A stretch of 64,000 nt of DNA, taken from Croceicoccus naphthovorans. GTDB lineage: Bacteria; Pseudomonadota; Alphaproteobacteria; Sphingomonadales; Sphingomonadaceae. Below are positions 8,355-17,050 of the stretch, piece after piece. The DNA lies in contig NZ_CP011770.1 of NCBI RefSeq assembly GCF_001028705.1, forward strand, positions 189,501-253,500. Direction: 5' to 3'. The notes under the pieces are model-generated. The model was not told the origin of the DNA. It worked only from the letters and a program-made list of their open reading frames with translations, and searched no databases. A program made the position numbers and the translations under genes. Within the stretch, counting starts at the first letter, position 1, and each line of letters opens with the position of its first letter.

Positions 8355-8960
8355 ATGTCCATTTTCCTTCGCGCGATGGACCGGCTTGCCGATTTCATCT
8401 GGACAGGCCGGAAGGTCACTCTGCGCTTTACCGCTGAATACCGGACCGCCTGCTACGCGGTGCCGCTCATCAACAAGTTGCTTGCCGAGGACGAAGACGG
8501 CGAAGCCTACCGAACGGCGATTGTCGCTTGGCATCGCACCGAGCGCCCGCCGCTCGACATCTATCAGGGCCATACATCTTTCTGCCGGATCGACGGCCCG
8601 CTCCAATGGGCGGACGATACGCCATTGCCTTTGGGCGGGTTGATCCTTTCGCCCGGCGTGACAGCGCACCTCAACCCTTTCGAGGCGGACGCGCTTCGGG
8701 ATCATATACGGCAGGCAATTGAAGATGCCATTGTCGTGTGGGTCAGGGAGCATGACCTCTATTCCTTGCCGCCGGTCCCGGAACAGTTCGACAGGCGCAA
8801 GGCCGACCGCAAAGCCAAAGCGATGATCGCCGCATGGGCGGTTGAACAAGAAGCTGGCTCTGCCCCCGAAAGCGGTCGCGCCGATACTGGCGAGAGCAGT
8901 TCGGACGACACCACCCATGCCCTTTGCACTGGTTGCCGGAAAGGGCCGGACCATGACTGA
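8355..8960 (+). CDS. Conserved-type hypothetical protein of the mobile element
   Basis: This 201-residue soluble protein was not assigned to a family. It has a basic/hydrophobic N-terminus, a central part with many acidic and aromatic residues (YQGHTSFCRIDG), a helical segment around 125-165, and a Ser/Asp-rich, low-complexity tail ending in a CTGC pair that may or may not bind metal. The ATG follows a GAAAGGA ribosome site. It lies between the AlpA-like gene and a repeat-rich non-coding stretch ahead of the mobilization genes, so a role in element maintenance or transfer is possible but not shown. Confidence 0.65.
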   Translation: MSIFLRAMDRLADFIWTGRKVTLRFTAEYRTACYAVPLINKLLAEDEDGEAYRTAIVAWHRTERPPLDIYQGHTSFCRIDGPLQWADDTPLPLGGLILSPGVTAHLNPFEADALRDHIRQAIEDAIVVWVREHDLYSLPPVPEQFDRRKADRKAKAMIAAWAVEQEAGSAPESGRADTGESSSDDTTHALCTGCRKGPDHD

Positions 8961-9167
8961 TCCGATATTGAGAAGGGCAATGTTGTGGGGCTGCGATGCT
9001 ACGCATCGAGCCAGCAAATTGGATACACACCTCACGCACGGGTGCATCCAGCTTTTAAGCCATTTTTCGAGGGTGCGCAAAGGGTGCGCGGGATTTTCCG
9101 TTTTCGGAAATGGCGCATTTCTGTCGCTTTTCGAGGGTGCGCCGCGCACCCTCACGGAGACGGTGTG
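8961..9167. other. oriT: Repeat-rich non-coding stretch, candidate oriT
   Basis: About 200 bases without a convincing gene. The 15-mer TTTTCGAGGGTGCGC occurs at 9064-9078 and 9128-9142, and GGGTGCGC again at 9082-9089. A perfect hairpin GGGTGCGC-C-GCGCACCC is at 9135-9151, TTTCCG-TTTT-CGGAAA at about 9095-9110, and a longer imperfect inverted repeat (TGGATACAC / GGTGCATCCA) at about 9020-9050. It stands directly before the mobilization gene, coupling protein and relaxase. This is where a transfer origin with a nick site and accessory-protein sites is expected. The nick site cannot be fixed by eye. Confidence 0.5.
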
Positions 9168-9539
9168 ATGAAACCGATCCACCACTCCATCCGCCTCCCC
9201 GTTTCGCACGACAAGGCGCTTCGGGCGTTGGCCGAGCGGCACGGTATCAGCGTTTACGCGATGCTCCAGCGCAGCGTGAAAACTGGAATCGCCACGCTCG
9301 CCAATCCGCCTGTGCCTGACATCAACACCCGCGAAATCGTCACCGAACTGGCGTCGGTCAGCACCCGCATCGTCGATGTCGAGCGGATGCTTGACCGGGC
9401 GCTGTTCACGGCCTGCGCCGCCTATTGCTATGCCCGCAGCGCGGCGCAGGCAACGCGCAAAAGCGATGAGGTCATCACCGCCGAAATCAACGCTGCCTAT
9501 GATCGCCAGCGGCGGCTCTCGCATGAGGGGCGCAAATGA
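9168..9539 (+). CDS. Mobilization accessory protein (MobC/TraM-like)
   Basis: This 123-residue, basic, helical protein starts with a probable ribbon-helix-helix-like segment (HHSIRLPVSHDKALRALAERHGISVYAMLQRSV). It is followed by helices suited to oligomerisation. The ATG at 9168 follows GGAG. It overlaps the coupling-protein gene by four bases (ATGA) and follows the candidate oriT. Small proteins in this position usually bind oriT and recruit the relaxase. The family assignment is by context and general shape rather than by a diagnostic motif. Confidence 0.6.
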   Translation: MKPIHHSIRLPVSHDKALRALAERHGISVYAMLQRSVKTGIATLANPPVPDINTREIVTELASVSTRIVDVERMLDRALFTACAAYCYARSAAQATRKSDEVITAEINAAYDRQRRLSHEGRK

Positions 9540-11371
9540 ACCAGCCCCATGACCGGCGCGCCCATGCCGATGCCTTGCGCCGCCACAACCGCAACAATCA
9601 GTTCGCACGTTTCAGGCGGCAGACAGGCATCATGCTCGCGTCAATCGCCCTGGGGGCGGTTGCCACGCCTTATGTGATGCTGGACCAGCAGGCCATAAAG
9701 ACAGCGGGCACCTATGCCATCGCCAAGGCAAAACTGTGGTTTGCCCAAGGATCGGTGGTCGATCCGGCAATGACGATAAATGTGGACGGTCAAGCCTATG
9801 CCGTTCCGGCCCGCGCCGTTGTCGGGCATCCTTATTATGCCGATCCGGCATCCAGCATCGTCACTTACACGATGTTGGGTGGTTCGCTTGGCTTTGACGG
9901 ATGGCTGGCGAGCCTCTTCCTGCTGCGTGGGGCGACGACCCGGCGGCGCGAGCGCGCCTTGCAGGACAGGGTGATCGCGGGAACCCTTGTCACGACCGAG
10001 AAGCAGCTTGCCAATCTGACCGGCGCGGAGACTGACGCCCGCGCATTGGCCATCGGCACGGTTCCCATTCCGAACCGGTTGGAAACCCGGCACACGGCGA
10101 TGATCGGCACCACAGGCAGCGGCAAGACCACCGCGCTGCGCCAGTTGCTTGACGGGATCGAGGCGCGGGGCGAAGCCGCCTTGGTCTATGACACCAGCGG
10201 CGAGTTCGTCGCACATTACTACAAGCCCGAACGTGGCGACGTGATCCTCAATCCGTTCGACGCCCGCTGTGTCTACTGGTCGCCGTTCGCCGAGATCGGC
10301 CATCCCGCCGACGCCGACCGTATCGCGCATCAGCTTATCACCGAGACCGGACAACAGGACAGCGACGTATGGCTGGACACCAGCCGTATCCTTGTCGCCA
10401 ACATGATCCGGGCATTGTGGCGCGAGGGCAAATGCACCTTGCCCGACTTGCTCAACGCCTTGCAGGACCGCACCAAGGACGACCTGAAAGCGTGGCTGGC
10501 AGGCAGTTCGTCGGCGCGGACCTTCGCCGATGATGCCGACCGGGCGACCGGCAGCGTGCTGTTCATGCTGTCCAAGGCTGCGAACCTGATCCAGTTCCTT
10601 CGCACCGAAGACAGCGGCGGTTTCCCGTTCGCCTTCCGGGACTTCATTCATGGGCTGGATAAGCGGCAAGGTGCCCGCCCTTGGATATTCGTGCCGCGCA
10701 AGGAGGACTATTTCGAAGCCTCCAAGCCCTTGCTCGCCTGCTGGCTGGAATGCGCTGCGAGCGCCGTTCTGGGCTTGTCCCCATCGCCCGACCGGCGCAT
10801 CTGGTTCGTTCTCGACGAACTGGCCGATCTTCCTCGTGTCGATAATCTAGCGCGGCTCTTGCCCGAAGGGCGCAAATTCGGCGCGGCGGTTGTGCTGACC
10901 TTTCAGGCGCTGGGCCAGATGCGGCACCGGTATGGCCCGCAGATCGCCGAATCCATGCTGGGTTGCTGCAATACCAAACTGTTCCTGCAAACCATCGACG
11001 CCGAAACGCGCGCGTGGGCCAGCCAGACCATCGGGGAGTGCGAGGTCGAAATCCAGACCATGACCGATGCGCTGGCCGAGGGCGACGACAAGCCCCGGAC
11101 CACGCTTGGCAAAATCCGCAAGATGCGCCCCGCCATATTGGAAAGCGAACTGCGTTTGCCCAAGTTCGAGGGCTATCTGCTGTTTCCGGACGGCCTGCCG
11201 GTGGCGCGGATCAGGCTGACAGCCGATCACGTCGCGCAGCGCGGGCCAGCCTGTCAGCCGGGTTATGTTGCGGGCGATCCCAAGACCACCCTTTGGGAAC
11301 AAGCATCGACCGCCGCGCCAGCAACAGCACCGCCACCCACACCATCTTCCAGCAACGAGGGGCCGGTCTGA
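9536..11371 (+). CDS. traD: Type IV coupling protein (TraD/TrwB-like)
   Basis: This 611-residue ATPase links the relaxase-DNA complex to a type IV secretion channel. Two membrane segments lie in the first 130 residues (around 33-50 and 108-130), as usual for VirD4/TraD proteins. The Walker A motif is GTTGSGKTT (about 190), and the Walker B motif is WFVLDELADLP (about 422), followed by a conserved TFQALGQM stretch. It sits between the accessory protein and the relaxase with overlaps at both ends (ATGA and TGATG), so the three are one transcription unit. No other mating-channel genes are present in the island. Confidence 0.93.
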   Translation: MNQPHDRRAHADALRRHNRNNQFARFRRQTGIMLASIALGAVATPYVMLDQQAIKTAGTYAIAKAKLWFAQGSVVDPAMTINVDGQAYAVPARAVVGHPYYADPASSIVTYTMLGGSLGFDGWLASLFLLRGATTRRRERALQDRVIAGTLVTTEKQLANLTGAETDARALAIGTVPIPNRLETRHTAMIGTTGSGKTTALRQLLDGIEARGEAALVYDTSGEFVAHYYKPERGDVILNPFDARCVYWSPFAEIGHPADADRIAHQLITETGQQDSDVWLDTSRILVANMIRALWREGKCTLPDLLNALQDRTKDDLKAWLAGSSSARTFADDADRATGSVLFMLSKAANLIQFLRTEDSGGFPFAFRDFIHGLDKRQGARPWIFVPRKEDYFEASKPLLACWLECAASAVLGLSPSPDRRIWFVLDELADLPRVDNLARLLPEGRKFGAAVVLTFQALGQMRHRYGPQIAESMLGCCNTKLFLQTIDAETRAWASQTIGECEVEIQTMTDALAEGDDKPRTTLGKIRKMRPAILESELRLPKFEGYLLFPDGLPVARIRLTADHVAQRGPACQPGYVAGDPKTTLWEQASTAAPATAPPPTPSSSNEGPV

Positions 11372-14136
11372 TGGTCGCGTCCGTGTCCGCGCTGACCAGT
11401 TCAGGTCAGGCCGCCAGCTACTATGAATCCGCAGGCGAATATTATGCGGACGGAGGCCAGTCCCCGTCCGAATGGCAGGGCAAGGGCGCGGAGGCGCTTG
11501 GGCTGTCCGGCGATATTGACCGCGACCAGTTTCGCGATTTGCTGGACGGTAAGGTGGCCGACCAGCAGCTTGGCACCATGCGCGAGGGCAAGCTGGAGCA
11601 TCGCCCTGGCTGGGATGTGACCTTGAGCGCACCCAAGTCCGTGTCGATCATGGTCGAGGTGGCGGGCGACCGGCGTTTGATCGCGGCGCACGGGGCAGCG
11701 GTGAAAACCGCGCTTGCCCATGTCGAGCAGCATATGTCCGCCACCCGCATCCGGGATGCTGGCACGGTGAACCGCGAGGCTACCGGCAATCTTGTGGTTG
11801 CCAGTTTTCAGCACGGCACCAGCCGGGCGCAAGACCCGCAGCTTCACACCCACAATGTCATCCTGAACGCGACCAAGGGCGAGGACGGCACTTGGCGCAG
11901 CCTTGAGCCGCGCGCGATCTACCAACTGCAAAAGCAGATTGGCGCGATCTACCGGCAGGAACTGGCGTTGAAGGTGCGCGAGCTGGGCTACGAGATCGAG
12001 ACGGGCAAAGGCTCGACGTTCGAGATCAAGGGTGTCTCCCCTGAGGTCATGGCCGCATTCAGCACCCGCAGCGCCGAGATCGAGGCCGCGCTTGACGAAC
12101 GCGGCACCTCCCGCGATGCGGCCACCGCCGCAGAGAAGCAGGTTGCTGCGCTCGACACCCGGCAAGCCAAAGTTGCCGCCGATCCGGCGGCGCTTGTCGT
12201 GGACTGGCGCGATACCGCCAGTGCAGCCGGGTTCGGGCCGGAAGCAAGGCTGGCCATGGTCAAAGAGGCCGAGGCCATAGCTGCCAGCAAGGATCATCGC
12301 ACCACAATGGAATTGCAGGGCGACAGCGCCGCAAGCCACGCCGTTGCCCATGCCGCCGACAAGCTGGGCGAACGGCAATCGGTGTTTTCCACCGCCGCTT
12401 TACACGAGGAAGCGGGGCGCGTCGGGCTGGGCAAGGTTAGCTATGCGCAGATCGGCGAGGCGATTGCATCGGCAACCAAGCAGGGCGAGTTGATCGACCG
12501 CACCCATATCGATCGGCGCGGTGCGGAATTTGCCGGGTTCACTACCCGCCAGAATGTCGAAACTGAAGCCAAGATGCTGCGGATCGAGGCGGAAGGGCGC
12601 GGCACGCTCTCGCCCATCGCGTCGCCGCTCGCCGCGGCCAAGGCCGTCGCCAGCGCAGCGGCGCAGGCGGAACGCGCGGGCTTGGGCTGGAATGCCGACC
12701 AGCGCCAAGCCACCGAACAACTGTTGGCCAGCCGCAACCGCGTCACCGGCTTGCAGGGCTATGCAGGCACCGCCAAGACCACCACCGTTCTTGCGACCTT
12801 CGCCCGTGAGGCCGAGGCGCGGGGAATGGCGGTGACGGCGCTGGCCCCGACCGCTGCGGCGGCGATGGTTTTGGGGGATGCCTTGGGCACGCGCGGCGAT
12901 ACCGTTGCCCGGCACATGCTATCACCGGAGCGCCCAAGTCCGGGCCAAGCCGCCGCATGGATCGTGGACGAGGCATCATTATTGTCGGCGCGTGATACCG
13001 CCCGGCTGTTCGACCTGGCCGAGAAGCAGAATGCCCGCGTCGTGCTTGTCGGCGACGTGAAACAGCTAGGATCGGTTGAGGCAGGCGCGGCCTTCGCACA
13101 GTTGCAGGGCGCGGGCATGGAAACCGCCAAGCTGGGCGAGATCGTCCGGCAGACCAACACAGCGACCAAGGACGCGGTGCTGGCGTCCATCGAAGGGGAT
13201 GCCAAGAAGGCGCTGGCCGCGCTGGATCGCGGTGGCGGCAGGATCGTGGAGAATGCCGACCGGGCCGAGCGGTTCGCCGCCATCGCAGAACAGTATGCGA
13301 AACTGGACAAGGCCAGCCGCGCCAGAACCCTTGTCATCGAGCCATCGCGAGAGGGGCGCGATGCGCTGACCGCCGACATACGCGATGCACTTGCCAAATC
13401 CGGCGCGCTGACCGGTCCCGGTGTAACCATGCAGAGCCTCGCCAACAAGGGGCTGACCCGCGCCGAGGCGCGCGACCCAATGAGCTATGACAAGGGCGAT
13501 GTTGTCCGGTTTACCCGTGACTATGCCGACAAGGGCGTTGCGCGCGGCGAAGCTTACCGCGTCGAATCCATCGACCCGACCAAATCCGCAATTGCGCTCA
13601 AATCGGAAGATGGCCGCGAGGTAGATTGGCGCTTGCGGCAATGGGGCGCGGGCAACAGCCAGACATTTGCACCGCAGTCGCTCGAACTCAAAACCGGCGA
13701 CAGCATTCGGTTCACCCGCAATGACCGGGAAGCAGGACGGATCAATGGCGCGCGCGGTGAAGTGACAGCGATTGATGCACAGGCCCGCACGGCGGAAATC
13801 CGCAACCCGCGCGGCCAGACCCAGACCTTGAACCTTGATGCTGCCCGCGACCAGCACATTGCCCATGCCTATGTCGATACCGCCTTTGCCGCCCAAGGTC
13901 GCACCGCCGATCATGTTATGATCCACGCCGACAGCAAGGCGACAAACCTTGTCGATCAGAAGAGCTTCTATGTCGGCATATCCCGCGCCAAGGAGTCGGT
14001 TGCGATCTTCACTAACGACCGGGCCAAGTTGGTGTCTGCCATCAACGAACGCGCCGGACAGGTCCAAGCCGCCATCGCTCAGGCGGCAATGCCTACGCCA
14101 GCAGCGAGTAAGGCAGCGGGAGCCGGGTTGGGTTAG
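11371..14136 (+). CDS. MobF-family conjugative relaxase-helicase
   Basis: This 921-residue TrwC/TraI-type protein nicks oriT, stays bound to the 5' end and unwinds the plasmid strand. The relaxase domain (about 1-300) has a double tyrosine near the start (ASYYESAGEYY), the conserved TLSAPKSVSI motif and the metal-binding HxH within QLHTHN (about 157). The helicase domain is RecD-like with Walker A GYAGTAKTTT (about 463), VDEASLL, and a late motif AFAAQGRT. The ATG at 11371 overlaps the traD stop (TGATG). The length is typical of the short MobF relaxases of alphaproteobacterial plasmids. Confidence 0.95.
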   Translation: MVASVSALTSSGQAASYYESAGEYYADGGQSPSEWQGKGAEALGLSGDIDRDQFRDLLDGKVADQQLGTMREGKLEHRPGWDVTLSAPKSVSIMVEVAGDRRLIAAHGAAVKTALAHVEQHMSATRIRDAGTVNREATGNLVVASFQHGTSRAQDPQLHTHNVILNATKGEDGTWRSLEPRAIYQLQKQIGAIYRQELALKVRELGYEIETGKGSTFEIKGVSPEVMAAFSTRSAEIEAALDERGTSRDAATAAEKQVAALDTRQAKVAADPAALVVDWRDTASAAGFGPEARLAMVKEAEAIAASKDHRTTMELQGDSAASHAVAHAADKLGERQSVFSTAALHEEAGRVGLGKVSYAQIGEAIASATKQGELIDRTHIDRRGAEFAGFTTRQNVETEAKMLRIEAEGRGTLSPIASPLAAAKAVASAAAQAERAGLGWNADQRQATEQLLASRNRVTGLQGYAGTAKTTTVLATFAREAEARGMAVTALAPTAAAAMVLGDALGTRGDTVARHMLSPERPSPGQAAAWIVDEASLLSARDTARLFDLAEKQNARVVLVGDVKQLGSVEAGAAFAQLQGAGMETAKLGEIVRQTNTATKDAVLASIEGDAKKALAALDRGGGRIVENADRAERFAAIAEQYAKLDKASRARTLVIEPSREGRDALTADIRDALAKSGALTGPGVTMQSLANKGLTRAEARDPMSYDKGDVVRFTRDYADKGVARGEAYRVESIDPTKSAIALKSEDGREVDWRLRQWGAGNSQTFAPQSLELKTGDSIRFTRNDREAGRINGARGEVTAIDAQARTAEIRNPRGQTQTLNLDAARDQHIAHAYVDTAFAAQGRTADHVMIHADSKATNLVDQKSFYVGISRAKESVAIFTNDRAKLVSAINERAGQVQAAIAQAAMPTPAASKAAGAGLG

Positions 14137-14186
14137 ATCGTATGGCGTCACTTGACGCCGAACGAACAATTGAGGTAGGGAAAGCC

Positions 14187-14477
14187 ATGAAAATCAGAAA
14201 CGTGATCCACAAGGGATTGCGGCGATTCATCGAGAATGACGATGAAAGCGGCATACAACCTGCCGCTGTCGCCAAGGTCCGGCGTATGGTCACTTTCCTT
14301 CAGGATATGGAGCGCGAAGAGGAATTGCGCACCGTGCCAAGCTGGAAGGCGCATATGCTGACCGGCAACCGCAAGGGAACGTGGAGCCTGTTCGTCACCA
14401 AGAACTGGCGGATGACGTTTCGGATTGATCGTGGCGAGATCGAGATCATCGACCTCGACTATGAAGATTACCATTAG
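14187..14477 (+). CDS. higB: HigB-type toxin
   Basis: This 96-residue protein is of the RelE/HigB superfamily, ribosome-dependent mRNA nucleases. Diagnostic features are the opening KIRNVIHKGLRRF, a central helix region, LTGNRKGTWSLFV-NWRMTFR in the beta-sheet core, and the acidic end DYEDYH that closes HigB-type toxins. The ATG at 14187 follows a GAGGTAGGG site. An in-frame ATG at 14142 is less likely. The antitoxin gene follows after nine bases, in the toxin-first order normal for HigBA. Together they should stabilise the island or the neighbouring defence genes. Confidence 0.92.
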   Translation: MKIRNVIHKGLRRFIENDDESGIQPAAVAKVRRMVTFLQDMEREEELRTVPSWKAHMLTGNRKGTWSLFVTKNWRMTFRIDRGEIEIIDLDYEDYH

Positions 14478-14486
14478 GAGGTGGCG

Positions 14487-14816
14487 ATGGCCGCGCTTTC
14501 AGGAATCCGCATGAAGAACCCGGCGCATCCGGGCAGCTTCATCAAATATGAGATTGTCGAACCGCTGGGCCTTTCGGTGACGGCAGCGGCGCAGGCGCTG
14601 GGCGTGACGCGGGCAACCCTGTCCACCCTGCTCAACGAACGCGCCCACCTTTCCCCGGAAATGGCGCTGCGCATCGAAAAGGCGTTTGGCGTGTCAATGG
14701 ACACGCTCATGCGGATGCAGAACAGCTATGACATTGCCCAGACCCGCAAGCGGGAGGCGGAAATCAAGGTGATGCCGTTCAAGGGCAAGCCGTTGGAGCC
14801 ATATGCAGCGGCCTGA
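14487..14816 (+). CDS. higA: HigA-type antitoxin
   Basis: This 109-residue XRE-family helix-turn-helix protein neutralises HigB and represses the operon. The motif PGSFIKYEIVEPLGLSVTAAAQALGV-TRATLSTLLNERAHLS is typical of HigA/VapI-type antitoxins, followed by MALRIEKAFGVSMDTLMRMQ. The ATG at 14487 follows AGGAGG by a good distance, and a GTG two codons earlier is possible. It ends six bases before the first gene of the methyltransferase operon, so read-through expression of the defence operon from the HigA-controlled promoter is likely. Confidence 0.93.
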   Translation: MAALSGIRMKNPAHPGSFIKYEIVEPLGLSVTAAAQALGVTRATLSTLLNERAHLSPEMALRIEKAFGVSMDTLMRMQNSYDIAQTRKREAEIKVMPFKGKPLEPYAAA

Positions 14817-14822
14817 CATCAC

Positions 14823-15473
14823 ATGAACCTAATCAAGTCCAAGCAGCGCGTTGCCGATCATGGAGAGGTATTCACACCGCCCTGGCTGGTGGAGAAGATG
14901 CTCGATCTTGTGAAGGGTGAGACGGAGCGGATTGATTCCCGCTTCCTTGAACCCGCCTGCGGCAGCGGCAATTTCCTTGTTCCGATCCTGCAACGCAAGC
15001 TGGCCGCCGTGGAATTCAAATTCGGCAAATCCGACTTCGAGAAGCGGCATCATGCACTGCTGGGGCTTATGTGCTGCTACGGCATTGAGTTGCTGGCCGA
15101 TAATATCGCGGAATGCCGCGCGAATATGCTGGAGGTTTTCGCGGACTATCTGGCGCTGGATGCGGAAGACGATGTTTACCGTGCCGCCTCTCACGTCCTC
15201 TCGCTCAATCTCGTTCACGGCGATGCGATGACGATGCGCGCGATTGATGACGCACCGATCCGCGTGGTCGAGTGGGGCTATCTGGGCAAAGGGAAATTCC
15301 AGCGCCGCGATTTCCGGCTTGATGTCTTGACCGGCATGGCAAGTTTCAGCGCCGAAGACTCCCTGTTTTCAGCATTGGGCAAGCACGAAATTTTCACGCC
15401 TTCACAGACATATCCGCCGATGAGCGTGCGCTATCTTGCGGCGGCGAATGATGGGACGGGGACGAGCGCATGA
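14823..15473 (+). CDS. DNA methyltransferase-like subunit A
   Basis: This 216-residue protein is related to N6-adenine DNA methyltransferases. It has the opening VFTPPWLVEKMLDLV, SAM-binding motif I as FLEPACGSGNFLVPIL (about residue 43), the next-strand motif YGIELLADNIAECRANM, and HGDAM. The catalytic NPPY/F motif is absent. After HGDAM the chain turns into EWGYLGKGKFQRRDF and ends. The next gene overlaps by four bases and supplies NPPY. I infer that the two proteins form one enzyme, or that this is the cofactor-binding half of a split methyltransferase. It follows higA by six bases. Confidence 0.8.
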   Translation: MNLIKSKQRVADHGEVFTPPWLVEKMLDLVKGETERIDSRFLEPACGSGNFLVPILQRKLAAVEFKFGKSDFEKRHHALLGLMCCYGIELLADNIAECRANMLEVFADYLALDAEDDVYRAASHVLSLNLVHGDAMTMRAIDDAPIRVVEWGYLGKGKFQRRDFRLDVLTGMASFSAEDSLFSALGKHEIFTPSQTYPPMSVRYLAAANDGTGTSA

Positions 15474-17050
15474 TTGAACAGGCCAGCTTTGCACTGCGCG
15501 GGCGCAACCCCGATGTGCTGACCTGCATCGCCAACCTGTCAAACGACGAGGTGTTCACGCCGCCGGAGTTCGCCAACCGGATGCTGGATACGCTGGCAGA
15601 GGCATGGGCGGCGGACAATGGTGGCGCGAGCATCTGGGCGGACAATTCGGTCAGGTTTCTGGACCCGTTCACGAAATCCGGTGTCTTCCTGCGGGAAATT
15701 GCCAAGCGGCTAATCGCTGGGCTGGAAACCGAAATCCCGGATTTGCAGACCCGCGTTGACCACATCCTGACCCAGCAGGTTTTCGGCATCGGTATCACCC
15801 GGCTGACCAGCCTGCTGGCGCGCCGCAGCCTCTATTGCTCCAAGCACGCGACCGGCGAGCATTCCGTCGCCACGGCATTTGCCAACGACGATGGCAATAT
15901 CTGGTTTGAGCGCACCGAGCATTCTTGGGATGGCTCAAAATGCCAATTTTGCGGTGCTCCCCGTGCAATCTTCGATCGCGAACCGGAATTGGAAAACCAT
16001 GCTTACGCCTTCATCCACACCAACGACATAAAAGCTCGCCTCGGCGAGTTGTTCGGAGCCGACATGCAGTTCGATGTAATTATTGGAAATCCGCCATATC
16101 AGATGACGGGCGGCGCAGGCGGAACAAGCGACTCTTCAATCTATCACTTGTTCGTGGAGCAGGCAGCCAAACTTGAACCGCGCTTTGTCAGCATGGTTAT
16201 CCCTTCTCGTTGGATGGCTGGTGGGCGTGGAATGGATGGATTTCGGCAGTCTTTCCTTGGAGGTGGACACCTGCGGGAACTATCGGATTTCCCTGCATCG
16301 AGCGAAGTGTTTCCTGGAGTCGAGATTAAGGCCGGTGTTTGCTATTTCCTTTGGGATAGTGCGCACCAGGGCAACTGCAACGTGACCACTTTCCGAGGCG
16401 GGGAAGCACTTGGACCAGTTTCACGCAAGCTCGATGAATATGACATTTTTGTTCGTGACGGTCGTGCAATCTCGATACTGCACAAGGTCCTTGAGCGCGA
16501 GGAGCTGCCGATTAATTCGATATTGTCTCGCGATACCACATTCGGCCTAGCATCAAACTTTGACGGATACTCTGAAACCGAAAAGTCGGGGCACATACCA
16601 CTTTTCTATATTCGCAGGATGAAGAGGGGTATCGGCTACGTTCCTCGCGAAGCAATATCGAAAAACGTTCATTTGATCGACCGTTGGAAGCTACTTGTTC
16701 CTGAGGCATACAATGGAGGTGATGGGCTGCCTCACCAGATTTTGGGAAAACCCCTGATCGCACCGGCCCCATCTGCCTGCACGCAGTCTTATCTCGTATT
16801 TGATGTGGCTACACCCGACGAAGCTGCAAGCATCCAGTCATATTACATGACACGATTTTTCCGGTTTCTTGTCTCACAGCGGAAAATTACCCAGCACGCT
16901 TTGAACTCAACATACGCTTGGGTGCCGATGCAGACGTGGGATCGCACTTGGACCGATGAAGTGCTCTACGAAAAATACCGAATTTCAGATGAAGAGCGCG
17001 CCTATATTGAATCTCAAGTGCGATCCATGAGCGTCGACGATGGCGAGTAA
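15470..17050 (+). CDS. Eco57I-like DNA methyltransferase subunit B with NPPY and a probable target-recognition region
   Basis: This 526-residue protein begins like subunit A (VFTPPEFANRMLDTL) but has an altered motif I (FLDPFTKSGVFLREI) that lacks the usual GxG. The catalytic motif IIGNPPYQM lies at about residue 206. A possible zinc-binding pair (CQFCGAP) precedes it. The part from about residue 220 on should include the target-recognition region, and its DNA (about 16.0-17.0 kb) looks clearly more AT-rich than the flanks, suggesting separate exchange. It is similar to Eco57I-type methylase domains. Overlaps of four and eleven bases with its neighbours place it in one operon. Confidence 0.85.
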   Translation: MIEQASFALRGRNPDVLTCIANLSNDEVFTPPEFANRMLDTLAEAWAADNGGASIWADNSVRFLDPFTKSGVFLREIAKRLIAGLETEIPDLQTRVDHILTQQVFGIGITRLTSLLARRSLYCSKHATGEHSVATAFANDDGNIWFERTEHSWDGSKCQFCGAPRAIFDREPELENHAYAFIHTNDIKARLGELFGADMQFDVIIGNPPYQMTGGAGGTSDSSIYHLFVEQAAKLEPRFVSMVIPSRWMAGGRGMDGFRQSFLGGGHLRELSDFPASSEVFPGVEIKAGVCYFLWDSAHQGNCNVTTFRGGEALGPVSRKLDEYDIFVRDGRAISILHKVLEREELPINSILSRDTTFGLASNFDGYSETEKSGHIPLFYIRRMKRGIGYVPREAISKNVHLIDRWKLLVPEAYNGGDGLPHQILGKPLIAPAPSACTQSYLVFDVATPDEAASIQSYYMTRFFRFLVSQRKITQHALNSTYAWVPMQTWDRTWTDEVLYEKYRISDEERAYIESQVRSMSVDDGE

